Part shown: positions 31,718 to 43,100 of the stretch, piece after piece
Numbering within the stretch: position 1 is the stretch's first letter
How the letters are laid out: each line of letters begins with the position of its first letter
Source of the DNA: Triparma verrucosa
Taxonomy: Eukaryota > Sar > Bolidophyceae > Parmales > Triparmaceae
DNA: 64,000 nt
NCBI GenBank assembly: GCA_030267905.1
Contig: BRXX01000420.1
Span: 1 to 64,000 of the forward strand
Direction of reading: 5' to 3'
The notes under the pieces: generated by a model
Databases searched by the model: none
What the model was told of the DNA's origin: nothing
Seen by the model: the letters and a program-made list of their open reading frames with translations, nothing else
Position numbers and translations under genes: made by a program

Positions 31718-34662
31718 TTATTTGCTGTTGAGAATTTCTCCCGCCATCTCAATGAAGGGTCTCGCTCCTTCTCCTAGGCCGCCCTTCCCCCCGCTTCCGT
31801 TGACGATGGCGTCGCCGTTCTTGAAGAAGGCTTCGAGAACATCGTAAACTTCTATTTCTTCAGCTGCCACCTCCAAACGTGGCTTCAAGTCGGCGTAATC
31901 AACCCCGTCAGGCAACACGTCGTTGTCCGTTAGCAGGCACTTGAGGGCCACGAAGGCCCTGTGCATGAGCTCCAAATTTCCGCTTTCGATCAGCTCGCGT
32001 AACGTCGCGAACCCGTCATCGCAGGCTATGAAAGACAGCTTTACAGGGTGCTCGTGGAGGCTCATTGCGAGCCCTCCAGCCGCGGCTCTGGCCGTCTCGA
32101 AGTCACCCTTGAAGTCCCGGGCGAAGGTTATCCAGATTCTCATCTTCTCGGCGATGGAGAAGTGCTCGAGGGCTTTCTGGTGGGGGAGGAGGTTGGACAT
32201 GCACTCGGTGGCGGCGCGTCGAACGAGGTCGTGGTCGCTGAACATGGCGTAGGCGACGGACCTGATGCCCTGGGCTACGGAGCCCTTTCCTTCTCCGCCT
32301 GCCAAGTTCGTCAGGCTCAGCAGCGCCTCGAAGCACTGGAGGGACGAGGACTCGTGGTCGTCGACCAATTTTATCAGCGGCTTGATCGCTCCGAAGAGCT
32401 GCTCGGAGCGCAGCATGGCCGGGTCGGTGGTGACGAGCAACTTGGCGAGGGCATGTGCGGCGGACTTCCCTGCCTTGCCCTCCAGGCTGGACAACTGGAT
32501 GGCGGCGGTGAGGCCGCCCTGCTGGATGATTGAACCGCGGGACTCCTGGTCGATCGACATCCTGCACAAGGCTGTCGCGATCATTTCTCCGCCGTCCAGG
32601 TTCTTCACCAAGGAGCGGACGCCATTCAGCTGTGATAAATGGAGGGGGGAGTGAGGAGTTAGAGTGGATAACCAGCAGAGCGATCGATGAATATCCATAC
32701 ATCTTCAGAACAATAATGCGTCTTCAGCTCGTCGTTTCGCTCCTCACTCTCCTCACTCTCCTCGCTTTCCTCACACTCCTCGCTGAGCTCACCTGCACCA
32801 CCTTGCGAATTCTCTTCAAGACGTTCGCCTCCGGGTCCATCTCCTTCTCCTCGTTGGGGTCCTTCTGCTTGCTCATCTCCAACAGCTTGTCGTACTGCTC
32901 CTCGGAGAACTCCTTGTCCCTGAAGGCCTCCCTCCTGAGGTCCTCCACGCTGACGCAAAGGTTGCAGATAATGACGGCGAAGCCATACTTCTCCACGCCC
33001 TCAGCCTTGAGTCCGAAGTCGACGAGTTTCGTCAGCCTCTTGCCCTTGCACAGATAATCTTTGACCTTCGTCCCGCCGCTGCACAGCATGACCGCCTCAA
33101 CTCCCCTCCTCCCCTCTGTGTCAAGACTCTCCAGCGCATTATCGACGACGTCGACTCCTCCCCCACCGCTAACCCCAACCTTCGCTAGTATGACTGCCCC
33201 CTTCGCCGGCTGCGACGAGCGATGAGTTAGCGATGTCAATATCTAGACTGAGCGGAATTTACGCATTTCCAATTTCTCACCTCCTTCTCCATGATCGTCT
33301 CCGCCCCCCCCCCCTCAAATACCTCCTTGAACATCTCCCTACCCCTGTCATGAGCCACCGCCTGCTCAATGACCCCAGCCGCGTACGTAATATCGCCCGT
33401 ATCAATCGAGCTCGACACATCTGAAACAGAAGTAGGCCAAGCAGTCGTCAGCATCCACACCCCGTACTCCTTGTCGACCATGAACGCGGCCGTCGCCACC
33501 ACGGCCTTCAACCTGAAGCCGACGCCGTCGTCTGATATTTCGACTATCTCGAGAGTCTTGGACTCGTCCTCGGCGGAGGTGTCCACGCCGTCCCAACCTA
33601 TCAAAGTCGCAGCGTCTTTCCATTCTTCCTTGAGCGATTTCAAGGCCGCCCCGACGATAGATATTTCCCTAACGTCCCCCTTCAGCCTTTTGAAAACGTC
33701 GTTGATGATCTTCCTGATTTTGGCGTCGACTGCCTTTTGGTCTTCGAGCTGCGCGCGAGTGAAGGAGCGAGGAGCGAAGGAGCGAAGCGAGGAGTTAGAA
33801 TAAATTAGCAATATTATTGGCGGTGTGGTGGTGACGAATTTCCAGCTTCTCTCACCTCTTGCCGGATGGCGATGCCGCGGTCTTTGATGCTGAGCTTGGA
33901 TTTGTCGGCGGGGGCAATTTTGCAAGGTTGGCAAAGGGCCTCGAGGATTGTGTAGTCTTCTAGGGCCGCACATCTGGAGGCGAAGTCGGTGGAACCTTTG
34001 GCGTAATCATCCTTCAGCTTCTTCAGTATGCACGGGAGGTATATTTTGGGCTCGAGCTTTTCCGCGATTTCGAAGAACGAAGGAGAGTCGAGGAGCACGC
34101 GGAGGAGGGACGGAGAAGTTATCTCAATCTCGCCTGATGTCAGGAGGGATTTCAGGGAGCTGAGCTCGGCGACCGTTCCGGAGGAGGCGACCCGCTGGGC
34201 CCAGGAGGCGTCTTTCACCACGTTCTCCCGCGAGTGAACGACGTACTTCTTGTACAGGTCCTCGCAGCTCTTGTCCTTGCCCAGGGTCAACGCATACTTG
34301 ACGGCCGTCTGGCCGCGAGGGGAGGGGAAGGACAGCACCGCGAAAAAGTAGGACGACTTTTGCACGCGGTTCGAGTCCACGGTCAGGGGCGGGTGGGCGG
34401 GGAGGAAGGAGGGGGCGGATGAAGGGATCGAGAAGGGCAGGGAGAGGGCCGACGTGACGTACGACGATACTTGCAACGCATCCTCATTTTTGTTCAGTTT
34501 GATGAGACACAATGTTATGTTATTCAAAATTCGATGGCACTCGGAAGATTCCGCGGTGCTCAGGGCCTGTGTGTACAGTTTGAGCGTTCCTGACGGATCC
34601 GTTGGGAAGATCTTTGCGGCTGAAGCCAAGTCATTTTGGGTCGACTTTGCGAAATTTGACAT
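31718..34662 (-). CDS. UNC-45-like myosin chaperone
   Basis: Four exons, complement(31718..32629, 32793..33209, 33281..33748, 33856..34662), all joined in phase 0, give 867 aa. Residues 1-80 look like TPR helices (SGTLKLYTQALSTAES ... ILNNITLCLIKLNKNEDAL), the Hsp90-binding part. The rest is an ARM/HEAT superhelix ending in a UCS-like domain: VEKYGFAVIICNLCV, RRAATECMSNLLPH and SLQCFEALLSLTNLAG with LLSLTNL typical of UNC-45. UNC-45/UCS proteins fold the myosin motor domain together with Hsp90, so they serve actomyosin functions. All three introns are introner-like, with no other introns present. It starts 323 bp from the divergent GNAT-like gene and ends 61 nt from the hydroxylase gene. Confidence 0.85.
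32630..32792 (-). mobile_element. Introner-like intron with amplified 5' arm
   Basis: On the coding strand the donor is followed by AGCGAGGAGTGTGAGGAAAG and further GCGAGGAG/GTGAGGAG words ending GCGAAACGACGAG, a locally repeated 5' arm. The 3' end keeps CTCTAACTCCTCAC but lacks the usual GTCGCAG. Confidence 0.65.
33749..33855 (-). mobile_element. Introner-like intron with repeated 3' arm
   Basis: The coding-strand 3' end reads TTCTAACTCCTCGCTTCGC, then TCCTTCGCTCCTCGCTCC, TTCACTCGCGCGCAG: the arm word CGCTTCGCTCC/TCGCTCC occurs three times in a row, suggesting local duplication of the arm. Confidence 0.75.
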
Positions 34663-34985
34663 TACTAGCTAGTGCTTGATTTGGGGGCAGCAGCAGTGGT
34701 TGATTTTGTTGATATGGCTTGTTTGTGAAGTTTTAGAGGCTGTCGTTATTGTAAAGGTGCCTTGCGTTGCTTTTTGAAGCTTTGCTGGCTGAAACCTGCT
34801 TTCCAGATGATTTTTCCAAGGGGAACCCAAATGTACCTGCTTTAACGCTATTTTATTCGCATCGGCCAACTACTTATTGATAACTAGCTAGTGTGCCTGA
34901 GGTATCCCTTGCAGCCCGTCTTCCCCCTGTTGATCGACAAGAGAGCTTTACAAGAGAGCTTTGGAACACAACCACATCGCTTGCC
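34663..34985. promoter_or_regulatory. Divergent promoter region, 323 bp
   Basis: Spacer between the UNC-45-like gene and the GNAT-like gene. The word ACTAGCTAGT-type sequence occurs near both ends (about 34664-34673 and 34881-34890), in inverted relation. No coding frame is supported. Confidence 0.4.
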
Positions 34986-36277
34986 ATGCTTCGGGTCATG
35001 ACTCTTGTCGTGCTCTGCGCGCTGTTCACGCTCTCCTCGCAGTTTTCCGCGTATCCACTGCTTCAATCACGGCCACCGTGCTGGACACTTCACCAAAATA
35101 CACACACACGCCTCAGCGCATCAACATCATCGCAACCTCCCGCAATCTTCACCCCTACCAAAATCACAGAGCTGTACGCGTGGGTGATCCGCGCCTTCGC
35201 CGGTGATCCCGCCTACAACGATTTGATGCTCGCGTTCGCGGCCCTCTTCTCTCCGCGACCTCCCGCTCACGCCGTCAGCCTCCTCGAGTCGGCCCTTGAG
35301 GCTCTCCCCTCTGATTCGGACGCTCCCCTCGGGGAGCCTTACTCCCTGATGGAGCGGGAGTCGGGATCCCTCGGCGCTATGGGCGCCGGCCAGTGGACCG
35401 GCCAGTTCCGCACCCGCCCTCACGCCCTATTGGACGTGCGCCAGTTCTCCACTGTGGACGAGTACACAAAGTCTCTGAGCCGAGGAGGTGAGACCAAGGC
35501 CCCTGTTCCCGCTACTTTCCCTTCATGCCATTCTAATTCGGCGCTTTGCTCCTCGGCTCGCAGCCCGGCGCACCCTAGCCCGCTCTTACGCTCAGAATTT
35601 TACAGTCACTTCCAAGACCATACTCGGGAACGAGCCCGCCCCGCACTCCTCGCTGGCGCATTTCCGCTGCGTGGTCGAGCACGAGGTTCGGCTTCTGTCT
35701 CCTAATTCCGGCTCGCTTGACGACGATCTCCTTCAGGCTTTGGCGGAGGCGATAAATAGGTTCAATAACTGCGTCAGTCAAGCCGGTGAGCTCCGGGAGT
35801 ACCGGGACTCGAACACAGGAGAAATCATCGCCTTCGCACAGGAAGCCGCCAAGGGACGAGTCAGCAGAGGTCAATGGTTCTACGCGAGTGACGCCGCGGC
35901 AAAGCAGTACGTTTGGTTTCACAGCGTGCAGGAGATCGTGGGCCGTTCGATCGAGAACCCTGACATCGACGTAGTGGACCTGGGCCCTTCGGGCACGGAC
36001 GCCTTCAGCGAACTCAAGGCCAAATACGGGTTCGCTTCTGTCAACGACTGGCACACAGTCGCGGATTACCGGGGGAGGTTCAAGTATGAGAATGGGGACG
36101 AGGGCCCGTCTTGGAAGCAGGTGAGGAGCTGCGATTAGCGTGCGAGTGAGCAGCCGAGTGAGCAACTTTCGTTGTTATGCATGCATTTCCGACCACTGTT
36201 AACACCTATCATCGTCGCAGCTGGATCCGCCTGATTGGTTGTTTGAAAAAAAGCGAGGTCCCTTCGGGATATTTTAA
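34986..36277 (+). CDS. GNAT/FemAB-like acyltransferase fold protein with signal peptide
   Basis: Exons 34986..35487, 35564..36120 and 36221..36277 give 371 aa. A hydrophobic N-terminus (MTLVVLCALFTLSSQF) suggests a signal peptide; the ATG at 34998 is an alternative start. The middle and C-terminal parts (VRQFSTVDEYTKSLSRGARR, then GELREYRDSNTGEIIAFAQE, WFYASDAAAKQYVWFHSVQE and DVVDLGPSGTDAFSELKAKY) follow the pattern of Acyl-CoA N-acyltransferase/FemAB-like proteins: a strand facing a loop, a helix-loop for cofactor binding and a terminal DLG-type strand. The precise family and substrate are unknown. The second exon ends WKQ and the short third exon (LDPPDWLFEKKRGPFGIF) completes the frame. 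Intron 1 ends TTCTAATTCGGCGCTTTGC and TCCTCGG..CGCAG, a diverged introner end. Confidence 0.65.
35488..35563 (+). mobile_element. Introner-like intron
   Basis: The 3' end TTCTAATTCGGCGCTTTGC then TCCTCGGCTCGCAG differs from the archetype at three positions; translated through, it reads ILIRRFAP in the six-frame sense. Phase 1. Confidence 0.65.
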
Positions 36278-36304
36278 TAAAAATGAAATTGTTAAGATTT
36301 GATT

Positions 36305-37907
36305 TTACTTTACTTTAGCGGTGTTGAGCTCCTCAAACCACGACTTCCACTCTTCGAAGTCGAGAGCCTCGTTTTTAATCTTCCTCACGAAATCGCAGCT
36401 CTTGCACTTCGCGAAGACCTTCCTCTTCAGCTCGTCCTTAAGGGACGAAAAGTCTTCGAACGTTTTGGGGTTCTTGGCGCTGTGGCGTGGCGAGCGAAGC
36501 GAGTCGCAAAGGAATGGGTGATCATGATGTTAAAAACGGTAAAGAAGTTGGCAGCAGCGATGGAGCGAGGCGAAGCGAGTCTCAAGGACGCATCGCCACG
36601 CCACCCTTGAACCTGTTCTTCGCTCCGCTCTTCGCAGCTTCTCACCTCTCCTCCCAATTGACGTACGTGCACCGTGTCCTCTCGAAGCGTTCTCCCACAA
36701 AATCCTCTTCGACGTTGTTGTTATTGACGCTGTCTCCGACCGGGTTCTTGAAGGGCGAGCAAGGGGAAGGTTTTATGAGGCCGAGGGTGAGAAGAGTTGT
36801 GGGGAGCCAGAGCTCATCGGAGGCGGTGGTTTTGCTGAAGATAGTTGAGAGAGCTGATTTTTTCGGCACGGGTTTGTAGTCTAGAGGGGTGGTGGTTGGT
36901 GTGGGGGTAGGTTCTGGTTCTGGTTCTGGTTCTAATGACGACGTTGTTATTGTTGTTGTTGTTGCCTCGCCCCCCACCTCCTTCTCAACCTCCTTCTCAA
37001 CCTCCTTCTCAACCTCAACCTCGTCTTCGCCCTCGACAACTACATCGGCATCCACCCATTTACTTCCGTCCCACTCTCCTTTCCTCTCCTTCCAATAATT
37101 TGCCACCATCTCCCCCCATTCACCCGCCAAACATGCCCACTGATCCCCCTTCACAACCACGCCCCAAGTCTTCATGACGGGGTCGAACTGCTTCGCCGGA
37201 GTGTACCCGTTGTTCGCCTTCCTGCTGCAATTGACCTTACTTATGACCCTGTCCGGGAACTTGACAGGGACGCAAGACTCGCTTATGAAGTAACACACTT
37301 CTTCGCTCACTCTTATAGACACAGAATCCTCCAACGACGTCATGTTGTACGACGCCCCGTCAAGTGCGGAGGGAGGGCAGTAGCGGGCGCACAGCAAGTC
37401 AATCATCGCTTGCGTCAGCTCCACGCTGCCCCAGGTGGGTCTCCGCGTGTGCTTCAGACCGTGCCTCTCATATATCTCTATTTCGCTATCATCAGAGGGG
37501 ACGGACTTGTAATGGATGATCAATCTAGTTTCGATGGACTTCGTTTCCAGCAGGCGGTCGGCGTAGAAGCGGTATTTGGCGTAGTGGGGGAAGGAGTCTA
37601 TCACTGTGGCGAGGAGGGTCACGCGTCTGAGGGAGGTAGGGGAGGAGGAGGAGGTCGAGTTGGAGCTTTGTGTTGAAGACGAAGGTGGGGCGAGGTAGGC
37701 ACGCAGGGAAGACTGAAGGGGGGTCGTCTTCGCTTTGATCTGCGACGAAGATGCATCTTGTGATGCTGTCGCATCGCTCTTTTGCTTCTTTTTCTTCTTC
37801 CGGGGCACTGCGGGGGCATTTCTTTGCAACCCGCTCAAGGCTCCTCCAAACCCAGAGGTTGCCGTAGAGGGTGGTCCGTCCCGCTGTCGTTTGAAGTTGT
37901 TATTCAT
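36305..37907 (-). CDS. Unknown conserved-looking protein, Glu/Val repeat linker
   Basis: Exons complement(36305..36479, 36646..37907) give 478 aa. The start is the ATG of MNNNFKRQRDG; the frame is open five codons further but only with a TTG. Residues 1-90 are Ser/Lys-rich with a basic cluster (RKKKKKQK), a possible nuclear signal. Residues about 95-290 look globular (LATVIDSFPHYAKYRFYADR, LLCARYCPPSALDGASYNM, EEVCYFISESCVPVKFPDRV). A low-complexity linker follows with a 12-bp DNA repeat (EKEV units) and EP/TP repeats. The C-terminal exon (KTFEDFSSLKDELKRKVFAK ... FEEWKSWFEELNTAK) is helical. I do not recognise the fold. It ends 27 nt from the convergent GNAT-like gene. The intron is introner-like. 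Confidence 0.65.
36480..36645 (-). mobile_element. Introner-like intron with extra internal arm
   Basis: Coding strand: GTGAGAAGCTGCGAAGAGCG + GAGCGAAGAAC near the donor, CTCGCTTCGCCTCGCTCC in the middle, and GACTCGCTTCGCTCGCCACG near the CAG acceptor. Three arm-like segments suggest a nested or duplicated element. Confidence 0.75.
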
Positions 37908-38415
37908 GTATGCGGTGGCCAAAGGCTAGAAGCAGCGGACGTTCACAGCAGCTGTAAACCAGAGAAATTGAAATTCTAAAATTTATCTCACGACAGAAGA
38001 CCTTTTATGGTTGATTTTGGTCATATTATTTACCCTGAGGCGTCTATGATCCATAATATTTCGTTAAAATTCTCAAAATAATTTCATTTTGGCTAATTTT
38101 CACAATAGAAATCCATTATAAAAGAATTTATTTAAAATATAAATGGCATTTTTGCAAAATAAAGCATATTTGAGAACATATGAAAACAAATCTAGGTCAA
38201 ATTGGAACTTATTTTTATCATTTTTTTAAATCAACATTAAAGCATTTTTTGGTGTTTCTGATTTCAAATTTTTCCTCTTAAAGGTCTCAAAGAGAATAAT
38301 ATGACCAACATTTGTCTATAAAATTGTTGATTAGGAAGATTTGAAAAAACAAATTTTCCCAAAAAGAAAGGTCTTGTGGTTGAGGTCTTGATTCGTTTGC
38401 AAATTTCATAATAAT
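37908..38415. other. AT-rich spacer between two same-strand genes
   Basis: From about 37975 to 38410 the sequence becomes strongly A/T-rich (long A and T runs, few CpG), unlike the G/C-rich neighbours on both sides. No reading frame, RNA gene or tandem repeat is evident. It separates one of the only two tandem gene pairs. Confidence 0.7.
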
Positions 38416-39841
38416 TCATCTCTTAGCCGCCGCATCTGCTTTCGCCTTCGCCTTCCTGGCTGCAACCGCTGCCTTAACGCGCTCTATTGCCGTCTGGGTG
38501 GGCTTCCCCCTCGTATTTCTGTTGTCTCCGTACCCCTCCTCTGTGTGCTCCTCCTCCCCTTCTTCCTCCTCCTCCTTTCCCATGTTCTCCAACGCCTGCT
38601 GCGCCTTCAAGATCCTCAGCTTGTTCTCCTCGCCCCTCCTCTCCTCGTCGAGCCGCAGCTCCTCCATTTCCCGCCTAGCCTTTTCCTCCTGCTCCTTGAC
38701 GATCCTGTCGTTCCTCACGATCCTCGTGAGCTTCCTCGAGTCCTTCACCGCCCTCGGGTCTCCCTCGTCAGCCGCGAAGTTCATCAACTTCTCTGCCTCC
38801 ACCAGGTCTCCGATCCTGATCTTTTCCTTCGCCAGGTTGTAGCAGGCGCTCACATGCTTTGACTCTGACGCCTTCTCTAGATACTCCACGGACTTTTCGT
38901 TTTCGCCCTTCTCCTTCAGGGCCAAGCTCAGGTTGAAGCAGGCCACCCCGTCACCACTACTTGCAGCCGCAGCTAGCCACTTTTCGCCCTCCTGTCCCCC
39001 CAAGAGAACCCCCAGATTGACCGCAGCCTTTGCGTGGCCGTTGGATGCTGCAAGCTCGTAGAAGCGCTTTGCGCTCTCGAAGTCCTTCGGTCCGTTTGCG
39101 CTGCCCGATTCGTATATGACGCCTAGGTTAAACGCCGCGCTTGCGTGTCCTTGGTCTGCCGCCATGATGAATAGCTGCAAAGAAGCAATCACTGAATCAA
39201 TATAAAAAGCTCTTCGCCCTCACCACCCCCCACTACCCCACTTCTCACCTCCACTGCACTGTCCATCTCGCACATGACGTTCTTCAGCAGGCACGCTAGG
39301 GCATACTGAGATTCTGGAAATCGTCGCTCCGCGGCTATGGAGTACATCTTCATCGCCTGGACCATGTCCTTTTCAACAATCCCGCGGTGCCCCCTTTCGT
39401 ACATAATGCCGAGGTTATGGCACGAGAGAGGGTGGGAATGCGCCGCAGCTGTAATCACAAATGTGATATTCAAACGAAAAGTGTCAGATGAAAGTCAAAA
39501 CAACCACATGCCAGTATTCGGAGCACGTGTAAGCACATTGACTTCTAGAAAGAACTCGTCGCTGCTTTCTCATTGCTGCAAACTAGTCGCGTCGATCCTC
39601 TCCATCTTCACCCGCACCCTTCAATAATCAATATTTTCATCATCCAACCCCACCTCACGCCCCCCACCCCAAGCCCCACGCCCCCCACCTCACGTCCCCG
39701 CTCACCTTGAGAGAAGAGCTGGAATGCAGACTTAACCTCTCCCTTCTCCAAATATTCACATGCCGTGTTGTAAATATGCAGCAGGTTCAGGCGGGCTCGG
39801 GCAGTCGACGTTAGCGGCTGATCATCAGCGAGGGACGCCAT
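38416..39841 (-). CDS. Sel1-like repeat (SLR) protein
   Basis: Exons complement(38416..39174, 39249..39448, 39706..39841) give 364 aa. Sel1 repeats are plain: SHPLSCHNLGIMYERGHRGI, AADQGHASAAFNLGVIYESG, AASNGHAKAAVNLGVLLGG, AASSGDGVACFNLSLALKE and ASESKHVSACYNLAK, each with the A..G...A..NLG spacing. These helical repeats act as protein-binding scaffolds. The C-terminal 110 residues are a charged coiled coil (KEQEEKARREMEELRLDEER) with an acidic patch and a final Lys/Ala-rich helix. No signal peptide is visible. The intron at 39449-39705 is unusually long for this region and contains C-rich CCCCACGCC repeats. Confidence 0.85.
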
Positions 39842-40106
39842 CCTTGCGCCTACCTATTCCCCAGGCCAGGTATATCAGCCCCCCCCGCAACCAAAAGAGC
39901 AAGCGACAACAAAGGCAATCCCAAACTGCTAACAAACGGATGCCTCTGCAAACGACACAATACACCCCCCAACTCTAATTCAAATTCAAGCAGAGTTACG
40001 AAGAAGAGCCAACCAACAAAAAAGAACGAAGTAAAACAACAGGCACCTTAACTTCATCACAGGGATTTGATTTTGAAGGTTTGAGATTGAAGGGCAACGG
40101 CAAAAA
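39842..40106. promoter_or_regulatory. Divergent promoter region, 265 bp
   Basis: Spacer between the Sel1-repeat gene and the PI-PLC fusion gene. It is A/C-rich on its left half; no known motif is recognised. Confidence 0.35.
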
Positions 40107-43100
40107 ATGGCAACAATTTCCCCCACGCCGGTAAATGGAACCGAAGAGGGCACTGAGGGTGTCGAGATGGTAGCACCCGCCCCTATCGATCCGAGAGCCC
40201 CTACAGAAAACGCCGGGATCAGTCCCAACCCCTCCGTCGATGAACCCAACCCTGACCTGCCTCCCAGTCAGGACCCTCTTCCTGAGCAGGTCGTTGGATC
40301 TCCTGACGTGGAGAATCCGGCTGCCGCCGACGTTTCCAAACCGGCCACCATGGAGCGTAGGGGAACCGTGCACGACCTCAACCACAACTGGACCCTATCA
40401 GAAGGTGAGCATCTCAGCCAAACACGTAGAGTTTTGGTTGAAAGGTGTATTGACTCCACTGCCTCTCCCCCTTTTCTAACGCCCAATTCTACCCACCCAA
40501 TAAAAAAAATACAGTCGAAAAGTCGAAGTTTTGCGGGAGCGGCGTCTACGCCGCCTGGAACATGAAAAAGTTGAACGCATGTGTCTTGGATGTAGTACTA
40601 TTTCAGGTGAGGCCGCGACGAGTCGAAGAATAAATCTACAAAAGCGCAGCTATTAAAATCGGTGTTAACACAAGAATTTTGCTTGCATGCGCAGTGGCTC
40701 AAGAAGGGGAGGAAGCTTATCATTGAAGGCAAGAAAATTGACACAGTTACATTTGAAGACCCTGAGAACATCAGAAGGTTCCAGTTCACATTCAAGTAAG
40801 AGCAATAACCCCCCCCCCCTCCCCCCCTTCGCCTCTCTAACCCGACTTCCCCAAAAAACTTCTAGGGAGATGGGCACGTACACTGTCACATGCACGGATG
40901 GGACTGACATCTTCAAGACCAAAGTTTACGTCTCCAACGCCGAGGCGCACCTCCGCAACACGGTGATAAGGAACGTCCTTGCGTTCGGATTACTCGGAGG
41001 CATTCTTATTCTCGGCTCGAAGGTGGTCACCGACGTTGGGTTCTCGTCGGCTGGCCTCGTTCCTGACAACAACAACCCCAACTACGAGGCGTCCGGGCAA
41101 GAGGAAATGGCGATTATTATGAAGAATCACTCGTCCGTCACGATCATTCTCGCCACAGTCATAATTGTCATCGCGCCTCTTTACGCGCTCCTAATGTTCT
41201 TTAAGCCAACTCCCTTGACTGCCTACGGGCGCGGATTCGATTACACAGTGCACAGTTCAGTCCGTTCCGTTCTCGGCCTCACAAGCCTGATTCTCTTCAG
41301 TATCGTTCTCTGGGGATGGGGCAGCTACGGAGAGAACGGCAACGCTATCGAGCACATCATGCACGAGGTTGGCTACATTGCGATCTTCGTCGGAGAGCAG
41401 CTAGGTGAGGTGGAAGATGAGAGGGCCGATCGAAATCCGAAGCCAAAAAAAAATAGCGACCAGTCTCACACCAATTCACATTCACAGGATCCGCCGCAGG
41501 AAGCCTTGGAGTGGCGATAAACGGCACGAAGATCATCAACGAGAAGTACGCCCAGTCCTTCTACAAAAATGTAGACTGCCCGTACTCCAATGTCGACATG
41601 TGTTATCCCAACGCTGAAAATTGGGAAGGTTCTCTGTCGAGGACCTCGATTCGTAGCAACTTCCCTTTCCGCTATGGCGGCGCCCCCGAGCAACTCATGG
41701 GCGACGTGAACTACTGCCCTTGCAGTACCCCTTTTGATACTTCCAAGGGCTGCGTTTTCTGCCAACTTCAGGTGAGGAACAGCGAACAACATATTCGCTG
41801 CTTGCAGTTCAAATATTTTACACCACCACAACCCCCACCCAATTCTAACTCGTCGTCGCTTCGCTTGTCGCAGCTCGGAATTTTCTATCAGCTCGCTCAT
41901 GCGCTTGCCGGATACGAGGAGGAGGGCCTCGTCTTCTCTGACAATGCGGAGATGGAAGAGATGCTCGCCACAGCCAACGCCGAGTCTGAGAATGCCGAGA
42001 GCTACGGGGAGATTGGAGAGCAGCTCATGGCCACCATCATGCGCATCAGAATGTTGCTCATCTACTTCTTGATGCAGATTGCCTTGATCTCCTCTGCCTG
42101 CTGCGCCGCCGGCGCCTGGAGGTCGAAGCAGAGGCTCATCAGGGCCGGCGGCTGGTGCGCCCTCGTCGCGCTCGTCATTGCCCTTTTCTCCTACTCGATC
42201 AACAAGCCGCTCGCTGTTGTCGTTGAGAAGAGCGTCGATACCATGGTCGCTGCAAACAACGACCTGTCCAGCGTAAACAACACCGAAATGCCCCTCATGC
42301 AGATCCTGGCGTACTGCAAGGCGTCCGACGAGGACGCAACCGACGACAGCTCGAACTCGTTCGACCTTGCATTCGTGGCAGACTTGGCATCGATGATCAA
42401 CCCCAACGCGACCACCACCTCTACCTCTCCGGCCGCCGTCAAGGATTCCATCAGGCTCGCCTCCGCCACCATGGTCGGCCTCCAAACCTATTTCCTCTCT
42501 TCCCCGGACCTTACCATGGCATTGGGCAACGGAGTGGAGATGCTCCCCATCATCAACGGAATTTTTGCCGCGGTGGGAAATATCATCAGCATTATCGACT
42601 GCGAAGTCGTCTACCAAGTCTTCGAGAGGATCCTCGTCATCCTTCAGGAAGAAGGCGTCCCGTCGTTTAACAAAATTGCCGACGCCGAGATCACCCTCTG
42701 CTTCTTCCTCGGGATCATCTTCTGCATCTCGAGGTTTACTGCATACGTGCTCGACAGGCCTCGCAAGCTTTGGTACTGCGCCGAGACCAAGAGGTGGTTC
42801 AGGTTTAAGGCTGCGTACAACGCGCACATGAGTTTGCTGAAAAAGCACAAGGCCCAGAGCTCAATCAACCGCGCGGCATCAGCTGTTGCGGAATTCGCCA
42901 AGTCCAGCGCCAGGGCAGTCATACCCTCCTTCAGCTGCATAGGAATCGCCATGGAGATCGCCATGACCTTCCACATCTTCCTCTTCATGCTCATCCCGAA
43001 CGCCTTCATGGCCTTGTCCGGCAGTGGCTTTAGGGGCGTCAAGAGTTACGTCCCGTCCATGCTTTTGGCCACGGCCGTCATCGGCCTATCCGCCACCTGG

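Noticed and set aside
41466..42848. Long antisense open frame (460 codons) opposite the PI-PLC fusion gene
   Set aside because: Shadow of the strongly biased codon usage on the plus strand; the sense frame has domain evidence and splice signals, while the antisense frame lacks any recognisable domain.
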